Assembly: GCA_964348185.1 (NCBI GenBank)
Contig: CAYGBW010000101.1
Coordinates: forward strand, 4,836-68,835
Direction: 5' to 3'
From: CAYGBW01 sp964348185
Lineage (GTDB): Bacteria; Desulfobacterota; BSN033; WVXP01
DNA length: 64,000 nt
Shown here: piece after piece, positions 44,786 to 54,066 of the stretch
How the letters are laid out: each line of letters starts with the position of its first letter
How positions within the stretch are numbered: the stretch's first letter is position 1
Made by a program: the position numbers and the translations under genes
Notes under the pieces: generated by a model
Told to the model about the DNA's origin: nothing
The model's database searches: none
Seen by the model: the letters and a program-made list of their open reading frames with translations, nothing else

Positions 44786-45223
44786 CTAGAACGTTCCAAG
44801 TTGACAGGGGCCGAGCCGAATCTCAAGCTTCTCACAAGCCGCAGTGATTTCCATCTTGGATAGACCAAAGGCCTCGGCAATCTCCCATGCTTTCTTGCAG
44901 GGAAGCCTCCCTCCCAGCACTCCCCCTCGAAGGGCCTGCTCGAGTTCCGGAGCGACCCTGTTCGCCGCCTCGACGATGTTTCGCCTTCCCCTCGTGTGTC
45001 CAAAGAGGCCGAGCTGACATTGGGTGATTTTTATTTCCAACAAGTCAGCAGCCTGGCCGACCTCACCGGGACTGATGCTGGCCTCCTGTACAATGGAGAA
45101 AGCGGATGCGCAGCTGAGGTGTGCCTCTGTGGCTTTTTCATAGACTTTCTCTGCCACGACAGGATTCAACTGAGTGTTCGAAGCATGCTTTGTCTTATAG
45201 TGGCCTTCGTACTCGTGCGGCAT
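44786..45223 (-). CDS. Unknown protein with two copies of a CQLG helix module
   Basis: 145 residues, not a family I can name. Residues about 50-75 (ISPGEVGQAADLLEIKIT then QCQLGLFG) and about 120-145 (LSKMEITAACEKLEIRLG then PCQLGTF) are two copies of one module: a helix-turn-helix-like helical hairpin ending in a short strand and a Cys-Gln-Leu-Gly knot. A helical linker containing PCKKAWEIAEAFGL joins them. The first 45 residues are another helical segment. Soluble, with no metal cluster beyond single cysteines. It is the first gene of a possible two-gene minus-strand unit with the 96-residue protein. Confidence 0.7.
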   Translation of the reverse strand: MPHEYEGHYKTKHASNTQLNPVVAEKVYEKATEAHLSCASAFSIVQEASISPGEVGQAADLLEIKITQCQLGLFGHTRGRRNIVEAANRVAPELEQALRGGVLGGRLPCKKAWEIAEAFGLSKMEITAACEKLEIRLGPCQLGTF

Positions 45224-45244
45224 ATCGCCTCTATCATAACCGAT

Positions 45245-45267
45245 CCCCCCTGGCCTTTCAAGGGGGG
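45245..45267. repeat. C/G-run hairpin
   Basis: CCCCCCT (45245-45251) and AGGGGGG (45261-45267) form a 7-bp stem with a 9-base loop. There is no T run, so it is not a standard terminator. The sequence type is a common dispersed palindrome in delta-type genomes. Confidence 0.4.
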
Positions 45268-45466
45268 CTGGAGAGAGGGCAGGTCGAGAGAGGTTGAAAT
45301 TCTGGACGGATTGAGTGACATTATGGCAGAATCCTTATTGTCTCTGGGAAGTTAGGGAGGATTTGGTCTTTTTCCATGATGACTGTGAAGCGATCTGGAA
45401 ACCTCCAAAAGGTTGGGGGCCAACGAGGTCCGCGCGGGGGCCTAGGATGGGGAGATCGGTTCTGAT

Positions 45467-46738
45467 ATGGTTCAAGTCAATCTTCTTCTGATTGCCTTCC
45501 TTGCGGTTTTTGGAATTCGTGCCGTTTTCCAGGTGTTGTTCAACCATTTGAATATCCGGCACCTCCGTAAGTACGGCAGTCAGGTCCCCGGCCCTTTCGA
45601 GGACATGGTGGATCAGGTGAAACTCGCGAGAATCTCTGCGTACACCGCCGACTCGTCCCGTTTCGGACTAATCACTAACCTGTTCGATCAGTCTCTGTTT
45701 CTGGTTGTTATTCTGTCCGGTTTTCTCCCTTGGCTGGCAGGGAGGCTCTCCCTATGGGTTTCAAACCCTATCTTGGGGGGACTGGTCTTTCTTGCTCTCC
45801 TCTGCCTTGTCCTCAACCTCTTTCACATCCCTTTCAGCCTCTGGGAAACCTTTGTGATTGAAGCACACCACGGCTTCAATACGAGGACTCTCAGGATTTG
45901 GATCTCAGACCTCGCCAAGGAGACCGTCCTTTCGGCCGCATTGGGGGGGATAATCCTCTGCCTTGTCCTGATCTTGGTCAACAGTTTCCGACAGACCTGG
46001 TGGATATGGGCGTGGATGGTTCTTGGTGTTTTCCAGGGACTCATCCTCTGGCTGTACCCTGCCGTGATTGCACCGTGGTTTAACCGGTTTGAGCCGATTG
46101 CAGAGAGAACACTCAATCGTCGAATTCGACATCTCATGGAACAGGCAGGTCTCGGGGTGAAAGGGGTGTTTCAGATGGACGCGGGCAAGCGGACCCGACA
46201 CACAAACGCTTATTTTACCGGTCTTGGTAGAACCAAGAGGATCGTCCTGTTTGACACCACCCTCAATTCTCACACCGACGATGAGATCCTGGCGATCCTG
46301 TCCCATGAGGTCGGACACTGGAAGAAACGCCACGTCATCATACAGCTCATCCTAATTGAGGGGTTCTCCCTTTTCGGCCTCTTTCTGGCGGCCCAGTTGC
46401 TCGACTGGTCTCTTCTCTACCAGACTTTCGGATTTCCCGAGCCCGCTGTCTTTGTTGGGCTGTTTCTCGCCGGGGCTCTGATGAATCTGGGGGGATATTT
46501 TCTCCGTCCTCTACAGTCAGCCATTTCTAGAGGGTTTGAAAGGCAGGCGGACGATATGGTCCTGGAACTGACAGGGACAACCACGTTCCTCAGCCAGGCT
46601 CTCAAGAAGCTTGCCGTGGAGAACCTGGCAAATCTGAATCCCCATCCCCTCTACGCATGGTTTTTCTATTCCCATCCTCCCATCGTGGAACGCATGGAGC
46701 GACTCAAGAGGATGGAAATAGGGCGGGAAGTTCCATGA
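45467..46738 (+). CDS. Ste24/M48B-type membrane metallopeptidase
   Basis: 423 residues with about seven membrane segments and the zinc motif SHEVGHWKKRH (HExxH, about residue 280). The third ligand Glu lies in RGFERQADD. The N-terminal CAAX-type membrane domain includes SLWETFVIEAHHGFN. This is the bacterial form of Ste24/CAAX prenyl protease 1, likely acting in membrane protein quality control since prenylated substrates are absent in bacteria. The ATG follows GGGGAG at a longish spacing. Its stop overlaps the start of the next gene. Confidence 0.9.
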   Translation: MVQVNLLLIAFLAVFGIRAVFQVLFNHLNIRHLRKYGSQVPGPFEDMVDQVKLARISAYTADSSRFGLITNLFDQSLFLVVILSGFLPWLAGRLSLWVSNPILGGLVFLALLCLVLNLFHIPFSLWETFVIEAHHGFNTRTLRIWISDLAKETVLSAALGGIILCLVLILVNSFRQTWWIWAWMVLGVFQGLILWLYPAVIAPWFNRFEPIAERTLNRRIRHLMEQAGLGVKGVFQMDAGKRTRHTNAYFTGLGRTKRIVLFDTTLNSHTDDEILAILSHEVGHWKKRHVIIQLILIEGFSLFGLFLAAQLLDWSLLYQTFGFPEPAVFVGLFLAGALMNLGGYFLRPLQSAISRGFERQADDMVLELTGTTTFLSQALKKLAVENLANLNPHPLYAWFFYSHPPIVERMERLKRMEIGREVP

Positions 46739-47022
46739 GACAGAACCTGAAATCGTCCGACGTTGTCTTGGTCCATATCCGGGAAAGACCCGCGTTTTAC
46801 GCGCAGATTCGCACAATCGAGCCCGACGTCAAGAGGGCATGGTACCGGGCGACACTTCGATCTGTCTTTGGAGAGTTCCAGTGGATCCTTGAGGACGTTC
46901 ACCTCTTCCTTGGCCAGACCTGGACGTTCGGCGGGATTCCCCACCGCATGGAACGGGTCAGAAGACGGAGGGAGCAATCCCCAGGGAACCCTAAAGTGAC
47001 CCTCTTGAGGAGATTGAAATAA
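46735..47022 (+). CDS. Small basic protein coupled to the M48 protease gene, 95 aa
   Basis: The ATG overlaps the M48 stop (ATGA), implying coupled translation. The sequence has SSDVVLVHIRERPAFYAQI, an OB/SH3-like beta segment similar to small domains found in delta-type genomes, then FLGQTWTFGGIPHRMERV and a basic tail. The function is unknown; cotranslation suggests a role with the protease. Confidence 0.7.
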   Translation: MRQNLKSSDVVLVHIRERPAFYAQIRTIEPDVKRAWYRATLRSVFGEFQWILEDVHLFLGQTWTFGGIPHRMERVRRRREQSPGNPKVTLLRRLK

Positions 47023-47109
47023 CACCCCCCCACGCGAGAGGGTAACCCTGTTGGCCGGTTTTTGATCTCCTAGGTTCTTACGAGGTCCTGAGAGTGGCAC
47101 CTAAAGTGT

Positions 47110-49590
47110 TCACTTTTTCTTCTCTTGGATTGGAAGTAATCGAACGAGAAGGGGGGTGTCGCCCCCTTCCCTTAACTCAACCTGCGCTGCCCAAGCATAA
47201 TGATCGGTTAAAGTCAGGCGGACCTCATGCTTGCCGGAGGGGAGTTCAAGGCGCAGGGGGGTTTTCCCTTTGAATCCTCCGTCTACAAAGACCTGCGCTC
47301 CAATCGGCTTACTCTCTATGCTGAGGAGACCGTCTCTGATTGTTTCGCCCTTGGATCCCTCGGTACGGACACCTCGGGACGCCCGATACAACGTGACGAT
47401 CTCGTCAAACCGGGGAGCATCGGCAAAGACTCCCCCTGTTTCACTCGCTATCTCTCTCAACGTATCGAGGTATCTCTTTTCCACCCGAGTGTAGCCGACA
47501 CTGAGGATCGACACGCCGGAGCGGCGCGTGATCTCAATAACCTCCTCAAGGGTTGACCGGCTGCCTTCGTCCTTTCCATCGGAAAACAGGATCACGAACT
47601 TGCTCTGGAGTTCCTCCTTCTGAATCACCCCGATGGCACGAACCAGCGCGTCGAACAAGACGGTCCGTGTTCCCGCTGTTCGGAGTTTGTTGATCTCTTC
47701 TTTCAGGAGTCTCTTTTTCGACGTGAAGGGGCTGACCAGTTCGGTATTGTCATTGAACGTCATGATCCCTGCTCGATCCTTCTGTCCCATCAAATTCACG
47801 AATTCCCAGGCTGACTTTCTAGTGCTATCCAACGGCCCTCCCTTTACCGAACCGCTCGTGTCCACGAGAAACAGAAAAGCAGCCCCAGCAGCCGTACCAG
47901 GAACTGGAAAACGGGAAGGCCTGTAAAGGTCCAGAGCCGTGGGCTTTACGTCTGGAACCCTCAATGTGGAATAGCCAGGAGAGACCTCCAGAAGGGCGAA
48001 CCTGCGATCAGTTCTTTTGCGGGGTTGCGGCCTCTTTGCTGTCTCATATCTCTCGATCCGGACCTGAGCAGGACCATCAGGGGGGGCCAGAATCATTTCC
48101 CTCTCCTCTGGAAGGGAGGGGGATTTGACGGGGGGGATTACTGGAAGTTCAGAAATAGCCTCAGGACTGAGCCGGTTTCTCTGTCTCGGTGCGAGATTCT
48201 GCGGGCTCCTGCTGGTTTCAAGTTTGGCCATTCGCCTGGGAGGGAGAGTGGGAGGGGCCGCGAGAGTCAGTTCCCTCCCCTCTGGGAGGGAAGGGGATTC
48301 GACGGTAGGGATCGGTCGAAGTTCGGAAATAGAGCGAGTACTGCGCCGGTTTCTCTGTCTGGGCGCTAGACGCTGCAGGCTCCTGCCGGTTTGAAGTTTC
48401 GCTATCCTCCCGGGAGGAAGATCGGGAGGGGCGGCCAGAGTCATTTCCCTCTGCTCTGGGAGGGAAGGGGATTGGACGCTAGGAATCGGTCGAAGTTTGG
48501 AAATAGAGCGAGTACTGCGCCGGTTTCTTCCCATGGGCGCTTTGGTTTTCTCCACGGTCTGAGAGTAAGGCCCTGTCCCACCCGTGCTTGCCTCAATCGG
48601 AGTCTTTGGCATTTCCACCTCGAAAATCAAGGTTCGGTCTGGCCGAGCAGGGTGGACAGGCGCAAGGCGCAGCGGAGGCGCCCGAGAAGTCGAGACCTTT
48701 GACTTACTCGCGACTTCTTCTCCCTCTCGACTTAGGGGCAAGGCACCCAGAGTTGGAACGTGATCGACACTCAGACTGGGTTTGAAATCGCCTTGCTTTG
48801 GGATAGGCCCGGCCAGATCAGCAATTCTTAAGCGGGTCTCCGTACCCACGGATAACCGGCTCTTTGCCTCAACCGCGTCCCGATCCCTCTGGCGACCCAT
48901 TGGGGAGACGTCCAATGTGGGAAGCTCGCCGATCGATGGGGTCGGTTCGACATCGGTTTCCTTTGGGATAGGCCCGGCCAGATCAGCGGTTTTCAACCGG
49001 GTCTCCACACCCGCGGATAACCGGCTCTTTGCCTCAACCGTGTCCCGATCCCTCTGGCGACCCATTGGGGAGACGTCCAGTTTGGGCAGTTCACCGACGG
49101 ATGAACGAGGTTCGACATCGGTTTCCTTTGGGACAGGCCCGGCCAGATCAGGGAAGCTTGAACGGGTCTCAGGACTCGGCAAGGGTTGGCTCTTCGTCTC
49201 AAGGGTTCTCCTTGTGAGAAACTCCTGGCTGGCCGTAGGTTCAGGTAGATTCGGGTGGAGGAGTTTTTCTTTGTCGACGCTCAGGCTAGGCTCAATGCTG
49301 CCCTTTCTCGGATCGGGCCCGGCCAGATCACGGGTCTTTGGGCGGATCTCGGTACTCGGCAAGGGTTGGCTCTTCGTCTCAAGGGTTCTCCTCGCGACAA
49401 CCTGTTGCCTAATCTCGGGTTCGGTTTGAGGGGAGAGGGGTTCCTCCCTCAGGACGATGGTTTCCACCGGAATCACCTCATCAGGCGCCTTTCTGGCAAG
49501 GGATCTCAAGAACGCGTCGCCCCCGATGAGAAGACCCATGTGGACGAAAATCGAGATAAAAAGATACCTTCCAAGCCTCTTTTTCTTCAC
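47110..49590 (-). CDS. Membrane-anchored repeat protein with VWA and PEGA domains
   Basis: 826 residues. One N-terminal membrane anchor (about 8-28) resembles TonB-like anchors (FISIFVHMGLLIGG). A long Pro/Arg/Ser-rich region follows, with 55-residue repeats around DLAGPIPKETDVEP and RQRDRDAVEAKSRLS, then three 58-residue repeats around RNRRSTRSISELRPIP and SPSLPE. The von Willebrand factor A domain lies at about 570-735, with MIDAS DTSGS near 577 and FSDGKDEG. A PEGA domain (about 755-822, IESKPIGAQVFVDGGFKGKTPL) closes the protein. VWA binds protein ligands through a metal; PEGA is an extracytoplasmic fold. It starts at GTG, 18 bases after the TPR gene, with coupled translation likely. Last gene of the three-gene cluster. 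Confidence 0.85.
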   Translation of the reverse strand: MKKKRLGRYLFISIFVHMGLLIGGDAFLRSLARKAPDEVIPVETIVLREEPLSPQTEPEIRQQVVARRTLETKSQPLPSTEIRPKTRDLAGPDPRKGSIEPSLSVDKEKLLHPNLPEPTASQEFLTRRTLETKSQPLPSPETRSSFPDLAGPVPKETDVEPRSSVGELPKLDVSPMGRQRDRDTVEAKSRLSAGVETRLKTADLAGPIPKETDVEPTPSIGELPTLDVSPMGRQRDRDAVEAKSRLSVGTETRLRIADLAGPIPKQGDFKPSLSVDHVPTLGALPLSREGEEVASKSKVSTSRAPPLRLAPVHPARPDRTLIFEVEMPKTPIEASTGGTGPYSQTVEKTKAPMGRNRRSTRSISKLRPIPSVQSPSLPEQREMTLAAPPDLPPGRIAKLQTGRSLQRLAPRQRNRRSTRSISELRPIPTVESPSLPEGRELTLAAPPTLPPRRMAKLETSRSPQNLAPRQRNRLSPEAISELPVIPPVKSPSLPEEREMILAPPDGPAQVRIERYETAKRPQPRKRTDRRFALLEVSPGYSTLRVPDVKPTALDLYRPSRFPVPGTAAGAAFLFLVDTSGSVKGGPLDSTRKSAWEFVNLMGQKDRAGIMTFNDNTELVSPFTSKKRLLKEEINKLRTAGTRTVLFDALVRAIGVIQKEELQSKFVILFSDGKDEGSRSTLEEVIEITRRSGVSILSVGYTRVEKRYLDTLREIASETGGVFADAPRFDEIVTLYRASRGVRTEGSKGETIRDGLLSIESKPIGAQVFVDGGFKGKTPLRLELPSGKHEVRLTLTDHYAWAAQVELREGGDTPLLVRLLPIQEKKK
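48786..49150 (-). repeat. 165-bp tandem coding repeats in the VWA gene
   Basis: GGATAGGCCCGGCCAGATCA at 48801 and 48966, and a one-base variant at 49131, are exactly 165 bp apart, equal to 55 codons. High DNA identity indicates recent tandem duplication. Confidence 0.75.
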
Positions 49591-49608
49591 AGATCGATCA
49601 AAGGGTCT

Positions 49609-51555
49609 CTATTTGCCTGGTTCTAGAGTTTTTTCTTCGTGTGTACTGCTCCCCAAACTGATGGCCTTTTCAAATTCGTTTTTGGCCTCCTCATGCATTC
49701 CCATTTCCGTGAATACCAATCCGAGGTTGTTGTGGATGTAGTCGCGGTCCGGGTCGATCTCTGCCGCCTTTGACAGGTATTGGTGCGCTTCATTGTAAGA
49801 TTTTTTGTTGAAATAGAGAACGCCCAGATTATTCAGGGCATCGACATTTTCAGGTTCAATGCGCAAAATGGCCTGATATTGTTCGATCGAGTCATCGTCT
49901 CGATCCTGGGAGGCGAGGATCTCTGCCAGCCTGAATCGGGCGGGGACATTATCCGGATTGATCCGAATCGTTGCCAGATAGGCCTCTTTCGCCTCTTCGA
50001 TTTGATCCGACGCCTGCAATACGGTCCCCAAACCAAAATGGGCGTCCTCATGTTCAGAGGCCATCTCAATGGTCTTCTGGTAAGCCTCGGCGGCTCTCCT
50101 ATACTCTTTTTTCGCCTCAAAAATAGTGCCAAGGTTGTAATAACCTTGAAAAAAACCGGGATTGACCGCAACGGCCTTCTGAAAGCTCTTGAGGGCCATG
50201 TCGAGTTTATCCATTTTCCGATAAATTACGCCAATATTGTTATAGGCTTCGGCAAAATCCGGTTTCACCTTCACTGCATTCTCGTAGGCCTCCATGGCTT
50301 CTTTTACGTTTCCCTGTTCACTGTAGATCGTGCCCAGGTTGTTGTAGGCTTCGGCAAAATCCGGTTTCAAGGACGTTGCTTTTTGATAGTAGTTCACAGC
50401 TTCTGTTTTCTGCCCATTCCTATCGTAAATAACCCCCAAATTGAAATAGGCTTCAGGAATGGTGGGATCCAGTTTGATGGCTTCCTGATACTCCCGAGAT
50501 GCCCGCTGATACTGGTTCTGAAGATCATAAGAAAGGGCCAAATGAAAACGGATATCCCCTCGGCCTGGAGCTCTGGATTTGGCGCGGAGAAGATGCTCGA
50601 CGGCTTTCGGGTAGTCGCCTCTCTTTGTCAGTGCAATCCCCGCACCCAGGAGCGCGTCAACCGCACCTGGGTCCACCTGGAGAACACGCCCATATTCCTT
50701 CAGGGCAGCGTCTGTTTGTTCTGACTCAAAGAGGATATCCGCAAGCTGTGTGCGGGCCTCAAGGTGATTTGGATTCTGCCTCAGAGCTGAACGGAATTGG
50801 GTCAACGCCATTTGGTTGTCCTTTTTCTGTCTATATACGAGGCCGAGTTCGTACCTGATTTCAGGATCCAACGGGCTCAGGTCCAATGCAGACTCGTAGT
50901 GTTTCAATGCCAAGTCCGTTTTGCCCAACTCCACATAAGCCTTTGCCAGAGCCACATGGATATCCACGTTTTTCGGATTCAGCGAGATACCCCTTTCATA
51001 GGCCTCTACAGCATCCTCGAACCGCCCTAGCCTATAAAAGGTAACGCCGAGATTGTAATGGTCCTCCCATGATTTCGGGTCCAGCTCAACGGTTCGCTTC
51101 AAAGCGTTCACAGCCTGTGGCAGCTTTCCCTGTCTTAAGAGAATATATCCGAGGGTCCTAAAGCCTTTGACAGCCCGGTCGTCCAGTTGGGTGACCTTCT
51201 GGAGTTCCTGAACCGCCTCGTCAAGGGATTCCTTTTTCAGATAGGCGAGGCCCAGGTTGAAATGAAAATCGACAGCGTCCGGGGTCTGCTCGATTTGCTT
51301 TTTATACGCTTCAATGGCCTTATCGATATCTCCCTTCTGGAAGAAGGCAGATCCAAGGAGTCCATAGAGGTTTGGAAAATCCGGGTCAAGGGCCAAGGCC
51401 TTCTGAAACTGCTTCACAGCATCTTCATATCTGCCCAGTTTGTAGTAGCTGTCTCCCAGATTCACGTAGAACGAAGCCCTCTCATCGGCTTCCGCGAGAG
51501 CAAAATGCAAACCAATCCAGATTACCAGCAGCGCGAAAAAGAATTGTCGTTTCAT
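49609..51555 (-). CDS. Exported tetratricopeptide-repeat protein
   Basis: 648 residues. A Sec signal peptide (MKRQFFFALLVIWIGLHFALA) is followed by about 17 consecutive 34-residue TPRs covering almost the whole mature protein, for example YVNLGDSYYKLGRYEDAVKQ and YNNLGTIYSEQGNVKEAMEA. No enzymatic domain is present. Such super-helical proteins scaffold complexes; this one should lie in the periplasm or on the outer surface. The ATG is seven bases from GAGGAGGGG, the strongest start of the cluster. It is the middle gene, between the LysM-type repeat protein and the VWA protein. Confidence 0.92.
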   Translation of the reverse strand: MKRQFFFALLVIWIGLHFALAEADERASFYVNLGDSYYKLGRYEDAVKQFQKALALDPDFPNLYGLLGSAFFQKGDIDKAIEAYKKQIEQTPDAVDFHFNLGLAYLKKESLDEAVQELQKVTQLDDRAVKGFRTLGYILLRQGKLPQAVNALKRTVELDPKSWEDHYNLGVTFYRLGRFEDAVEAYERGISLNPKNVDIHVALAKAYVELGKTDLALKHYESALDLSPLDPEIRYELGLVYRQKKDNQMALTQFRSALRQNPNHLEARTQLADILFESEQTDAALKEYGRVLQVDPGAVDALLGAGIALTKRGDYPKAVEHLLRAKSRAPGRGDIRFHLALSYDLQNQYQRASREYQEAIKLDPTIPEAYFNLGVIYDRNGQKTEAVNYYQKATSLKPDFAEAYNNLGTIYSEQGNVKEAMEAYENAVKVKPDFAEAYNNIGVIYRKMDKLDMALKSFQKAVAVNPGFFQGYYNLGTIFEAKKEYRRAAEAYQKTIEMASEHEDAHFGLGTVLQASDQIEEAKEAYLATIRINPDNVPARFRLAEILASQDRDDDSIEQYQAILRIEPENVDALNNLGVLYFNKKSYNEAHQYLSKAAEIDPDRDYIHNNLGLVFTEMGMHEEAKNEFEKAISLGSSTHEEKTLEPGK

Positions 51556-51689
51556 GTGGAAACCCCTCCTCTAATAGCAAAACCCCAAGACTCGAATACT
51601 CGTTCCTCCTCACGTTCCACGGCAGAACCTGTTTCCAAAAACCCCTTCGACGACTCGGCACTATCCCAATGATCGTGATGAGCGACAAG

Positions 51690-53222
51690 CTACTGCATTT
51701 GTTTGAAGTGCTTGTAGATCTCCACGAGTTCATCCTGGGAAAACTCGGTGATGATGAGTTCCTGCCCAGGGCTTATGCGGTCTGGATTCCTTCCCATCCG
51801 GCCAGTTCGGTAGTTATACACATAGGAGTCACGTGTTTTCTGATCGAGGACTCTGCCCAGAAACGAACTGTACCCGTCTTCTCGTGGCTCGTCAGCGTCT
51901 GTGGGTATGTCCAAGGTCAGAATCGGTGGGGGTTTCTGATCCCCATGTACTGGAATTCCTCTCCGAAATTGATCCATGAGTCCGTGTTGGATGATGCCCC
52001 AGATGCCTTGAGTATCTCCACGAGTAACTGTGTGGACATAAAGGGTCAAGTCTGAAAGATCCTTGCCCTCTTCGAAGAGCTTGGAGACCGCGATCTTTTC
52101 CTCTGGCCCCTCAATCACGATCTTGATCGGAGTCTCAAGGCTAATGGATTTGTCCGAAAGAAGTTGATCCAGGGATGCGACGACCATTTCTTCCTCTTTG
52201 AGGAGGATCTTAATCGGCGTGTCGAGGGTGATGCGTTGACCTCTCAGCAATTCCTCGGGCGTCGTCACAACGACCTTTCGTTCTTCTTTCAGCACTTGAA
52301 TGGGGGTATCGAGCATGATGGACTGATCTTCCAATAATTCCTGCGGTGTTATCACAACAACCTCTTGCTCTTCCCGAAGAACCCTGATCGGGGTATCCGG
52401 AGTCATGGACTGATCTTCCAATAATTCCCGGGGCGTTGTCATGACAAGCTCGGCTTCTTTCATAAAAACCCTAATCGGGGTATCGAGGGTAATGGACTGA
52501 TCTTCCAATAATTCCTGGGGCGTTGTTACAACAACCTCTTGTACTTCCTTAAGGACCTTGATCGGGGTATCCGGAGTCATGGATAGATCTTCCAATAATT
52601 CCCGGGGCGTTGTCATAACAGGCTCGGTTTCTTTTTCAAGAACCCTAATCGGGGTATCGAGGGTAATGGACTGATCCTCCAATAATTCCTGGGGTGTTGT
52701 CGCAACAACCTTTTGTCCTTTTCTAAGGACTCTGATCGGGGTATGGGGGGTGATCGACTGATCCTCTAATAATTCCTGGAGTGTTGTTGAAACAACCTTT
52801 TGCTCTTCCTCAAGGACCCGGACCTGACCTGTGGGACCGATGGTTTTGTCTTCTAGAAGCTCCCTGGGGGTGGTAATGACTGTCTTATCTCTTTCCAGTA
52901 GGATTTTGAGACGAGATTCACCGCCAATGGGCTGGTCCTTCAGAAGCTCTTTCGGTGTCTTGACGAGGATCTTCCGGTCTCTTATCGACAAGACGGTTTG
53001 CGAACCAACAAAATGATCGGCCTGTTCTACATCGAGGGGTTCCTTGGCCTCCGGTTTCAGAGACTCGATGTGTTTGAGTGCCTCCTCTGTTACCGCCTTT
53101 TGGGATTCTCTCTCACGTTCAGATCTCAGCCAAAGAAAAAAGGCGACGGCGATGACGATGACTACAAGAGGGATTATGTACTTTAAGTAGGTCTTTATCT
53201 TCCGTCTGCCACTCCTTTCCAT
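51690..53222 (-). CDS. Membrane-anchored protein with ten 29-residue repeats and LysM-like C-terminus
   Basis: 510 residues. A single membrane anchor at 11-32 is followed by a short charged helix, then ten repeats of 29-30 residues from about 84 to 375 with core TTPQELLEDQSITLDTPIRV. The units alternate between two subtypes (RELLEDxSMTPDTPI and QELLEDQSITLDTPI), so the true duplication unit is 58 residues. The C-terminal 120 residues look like an extended LysM or LysM-like domain (TVTRGDTQGIWGIIQ, then GRNPDRISPGQELII). No family was recognised for the repeat. LysM domains bind peptidoglycan. GGGAGA precedes the ATG. First gene of the cluster. Confidence 0.85.
   Translation of the reverse strand: MERSGRRKIKTYLKYIIPLVVIVIAVAFFLWLRSERERESQKAVTEEALKHIESLKPEAKEPLDVEQADHFVGSQTVLSIRDRKILVKTPKELLKDQPIGGESRLKILLERDKTVITTPRELLEDKTIGPTGQVRVLEEEQKVVSTTLQELLEDQSITPHTPIRVLRKGQKVVATTPQELLEDQSITLDTPIRVLEKETEPVMTTPRELLEDLSMTPDTPIKVLKEVQEVVVTTPQELLEDQSITLDTPIRVFMKEAELVMTTPRELLEDQSMTPDTPIRVLREEQEVVVITPQELLEDQSIMLDTPIQVLKEERKVVVTTPEELLRGQRITLDTPIKILLKEEEMVVASLDQLLSDKSISLETPIKIVIEGPEEKIAVSKLFEEGKDLSDLTLYVHTVTRGDTQGIWGIIQHGLMDQFRRGIPVHGDQKPPPILTLDIPTDADEPREDGYSSFLGRVLDQKTRDSYVYNYRTGRMGRNPDRISPGQELIITEFSQDELVEIYKHFKQMQ
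52190..53000 (-). repeat. 87-bp tandem repeats with a 174-bp higher-order unit
   Basis: The 29-codon repeats are nearly identical at DNA level between alternate units: GGGGTATCCGGAGTCATGGA starts at 52390 and again at 52564, 174 bp apart. This implies recent expansion by unequal crossing-over or slippage. Confidence 0.75.
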
Positions 53223-54066
53223 GATCTATCTCCCATGTTACGCTCGTGGCTTCCCGGCACGAACCCCTGAACGATCCCTCCCGTGCGCCGCTAGAGCGGA
53301 GGTGATCCTCGTATGCCGACCGGCCAAGTTTTGGGATTCTCACTCTCGGCTCACTTTCGCCCTCCTATCGTAGCGAATGGGGAATTGGGGCGCCACGCTT
53401 CTCGCGACCCGGCTCTCAGCCATCGATGTTAGCAGATCCCGGGACGTTCAAAGCTTAGACGAGCGCCTTTTGGTCCCCTTTCGATGTAGAACAGGCTGTC
53501 AGCTCAGCAGAGCAATCGAGGACTTAGCCCATCTCCGATGTCAAATCCAAATCTCCCCACGCCTCCGTTACTAGGCACATTTTACCCCTTTAGAGGGTTG
53601 AAGTCAAAGGTGACGTTTCGTCCCAGAATTCGTTGTGAGACAAACATTTCTGTTATCTTCCCTTTCTGGGAGTGGTCTTGAGTTGTTCAAACCCCTCTTG
53701 CCAATCAGAGGAGTCGGGTGGAATCGAAACCTGGGATTGGTTGCAGGCCTGTGAATCAGCCGTGGCCACCCTCTAGCTGGAAAAGGGTTTGCAAGACCAA
53801 AGACAAACAGACCCACAGGACGCCGCTTGCTGATATCTCCCAACCATGATAAGAATTGACCCAAAGGACCCTGAAAGGCCGGAAGGGGAGTCCTAAGGGG
53901 GAAGTGATGTTTTCTCGATAGCAATACCTGGCAAAGCAAAACCGGCACAGATCCCATATTTGAGTCAAGGAGAGGGGTCCAACGCGAAGGGGCGCGCGTG
54001 TGGTCGCTCAGATCAGAAAGGGCTGAAGAGGGTAGAAGAGCCATCCCTTCTCTTTTTCGACCTTTT
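53223..54066. other. Long intergenic region upstream of the repeat-protein cluster
   Basis: 844 bases with no supported gene. The part next to 53222 should hold the promoter of the minus-strand cluster, but no convincing boxes were found. A tRNA-like fragment on the minus strand near 53690-53760 does not fold and was rejected. Confidence 0.45.

Noticed and set aside
48025..49429. Several plus-strand frames opposite the VWA gene
   Set aside because: They mirror the tandem repeats of the real gene on the minus strand and lack ribosome sites.
53690..53770. tRNA/tmRNA-like T-arm (GGTTTCGATTCC) on the minus strand
   Set aside because: Acceptor, D and anticodon stems do not pair; at best an old attachment-site remnant, which cannot be supported.
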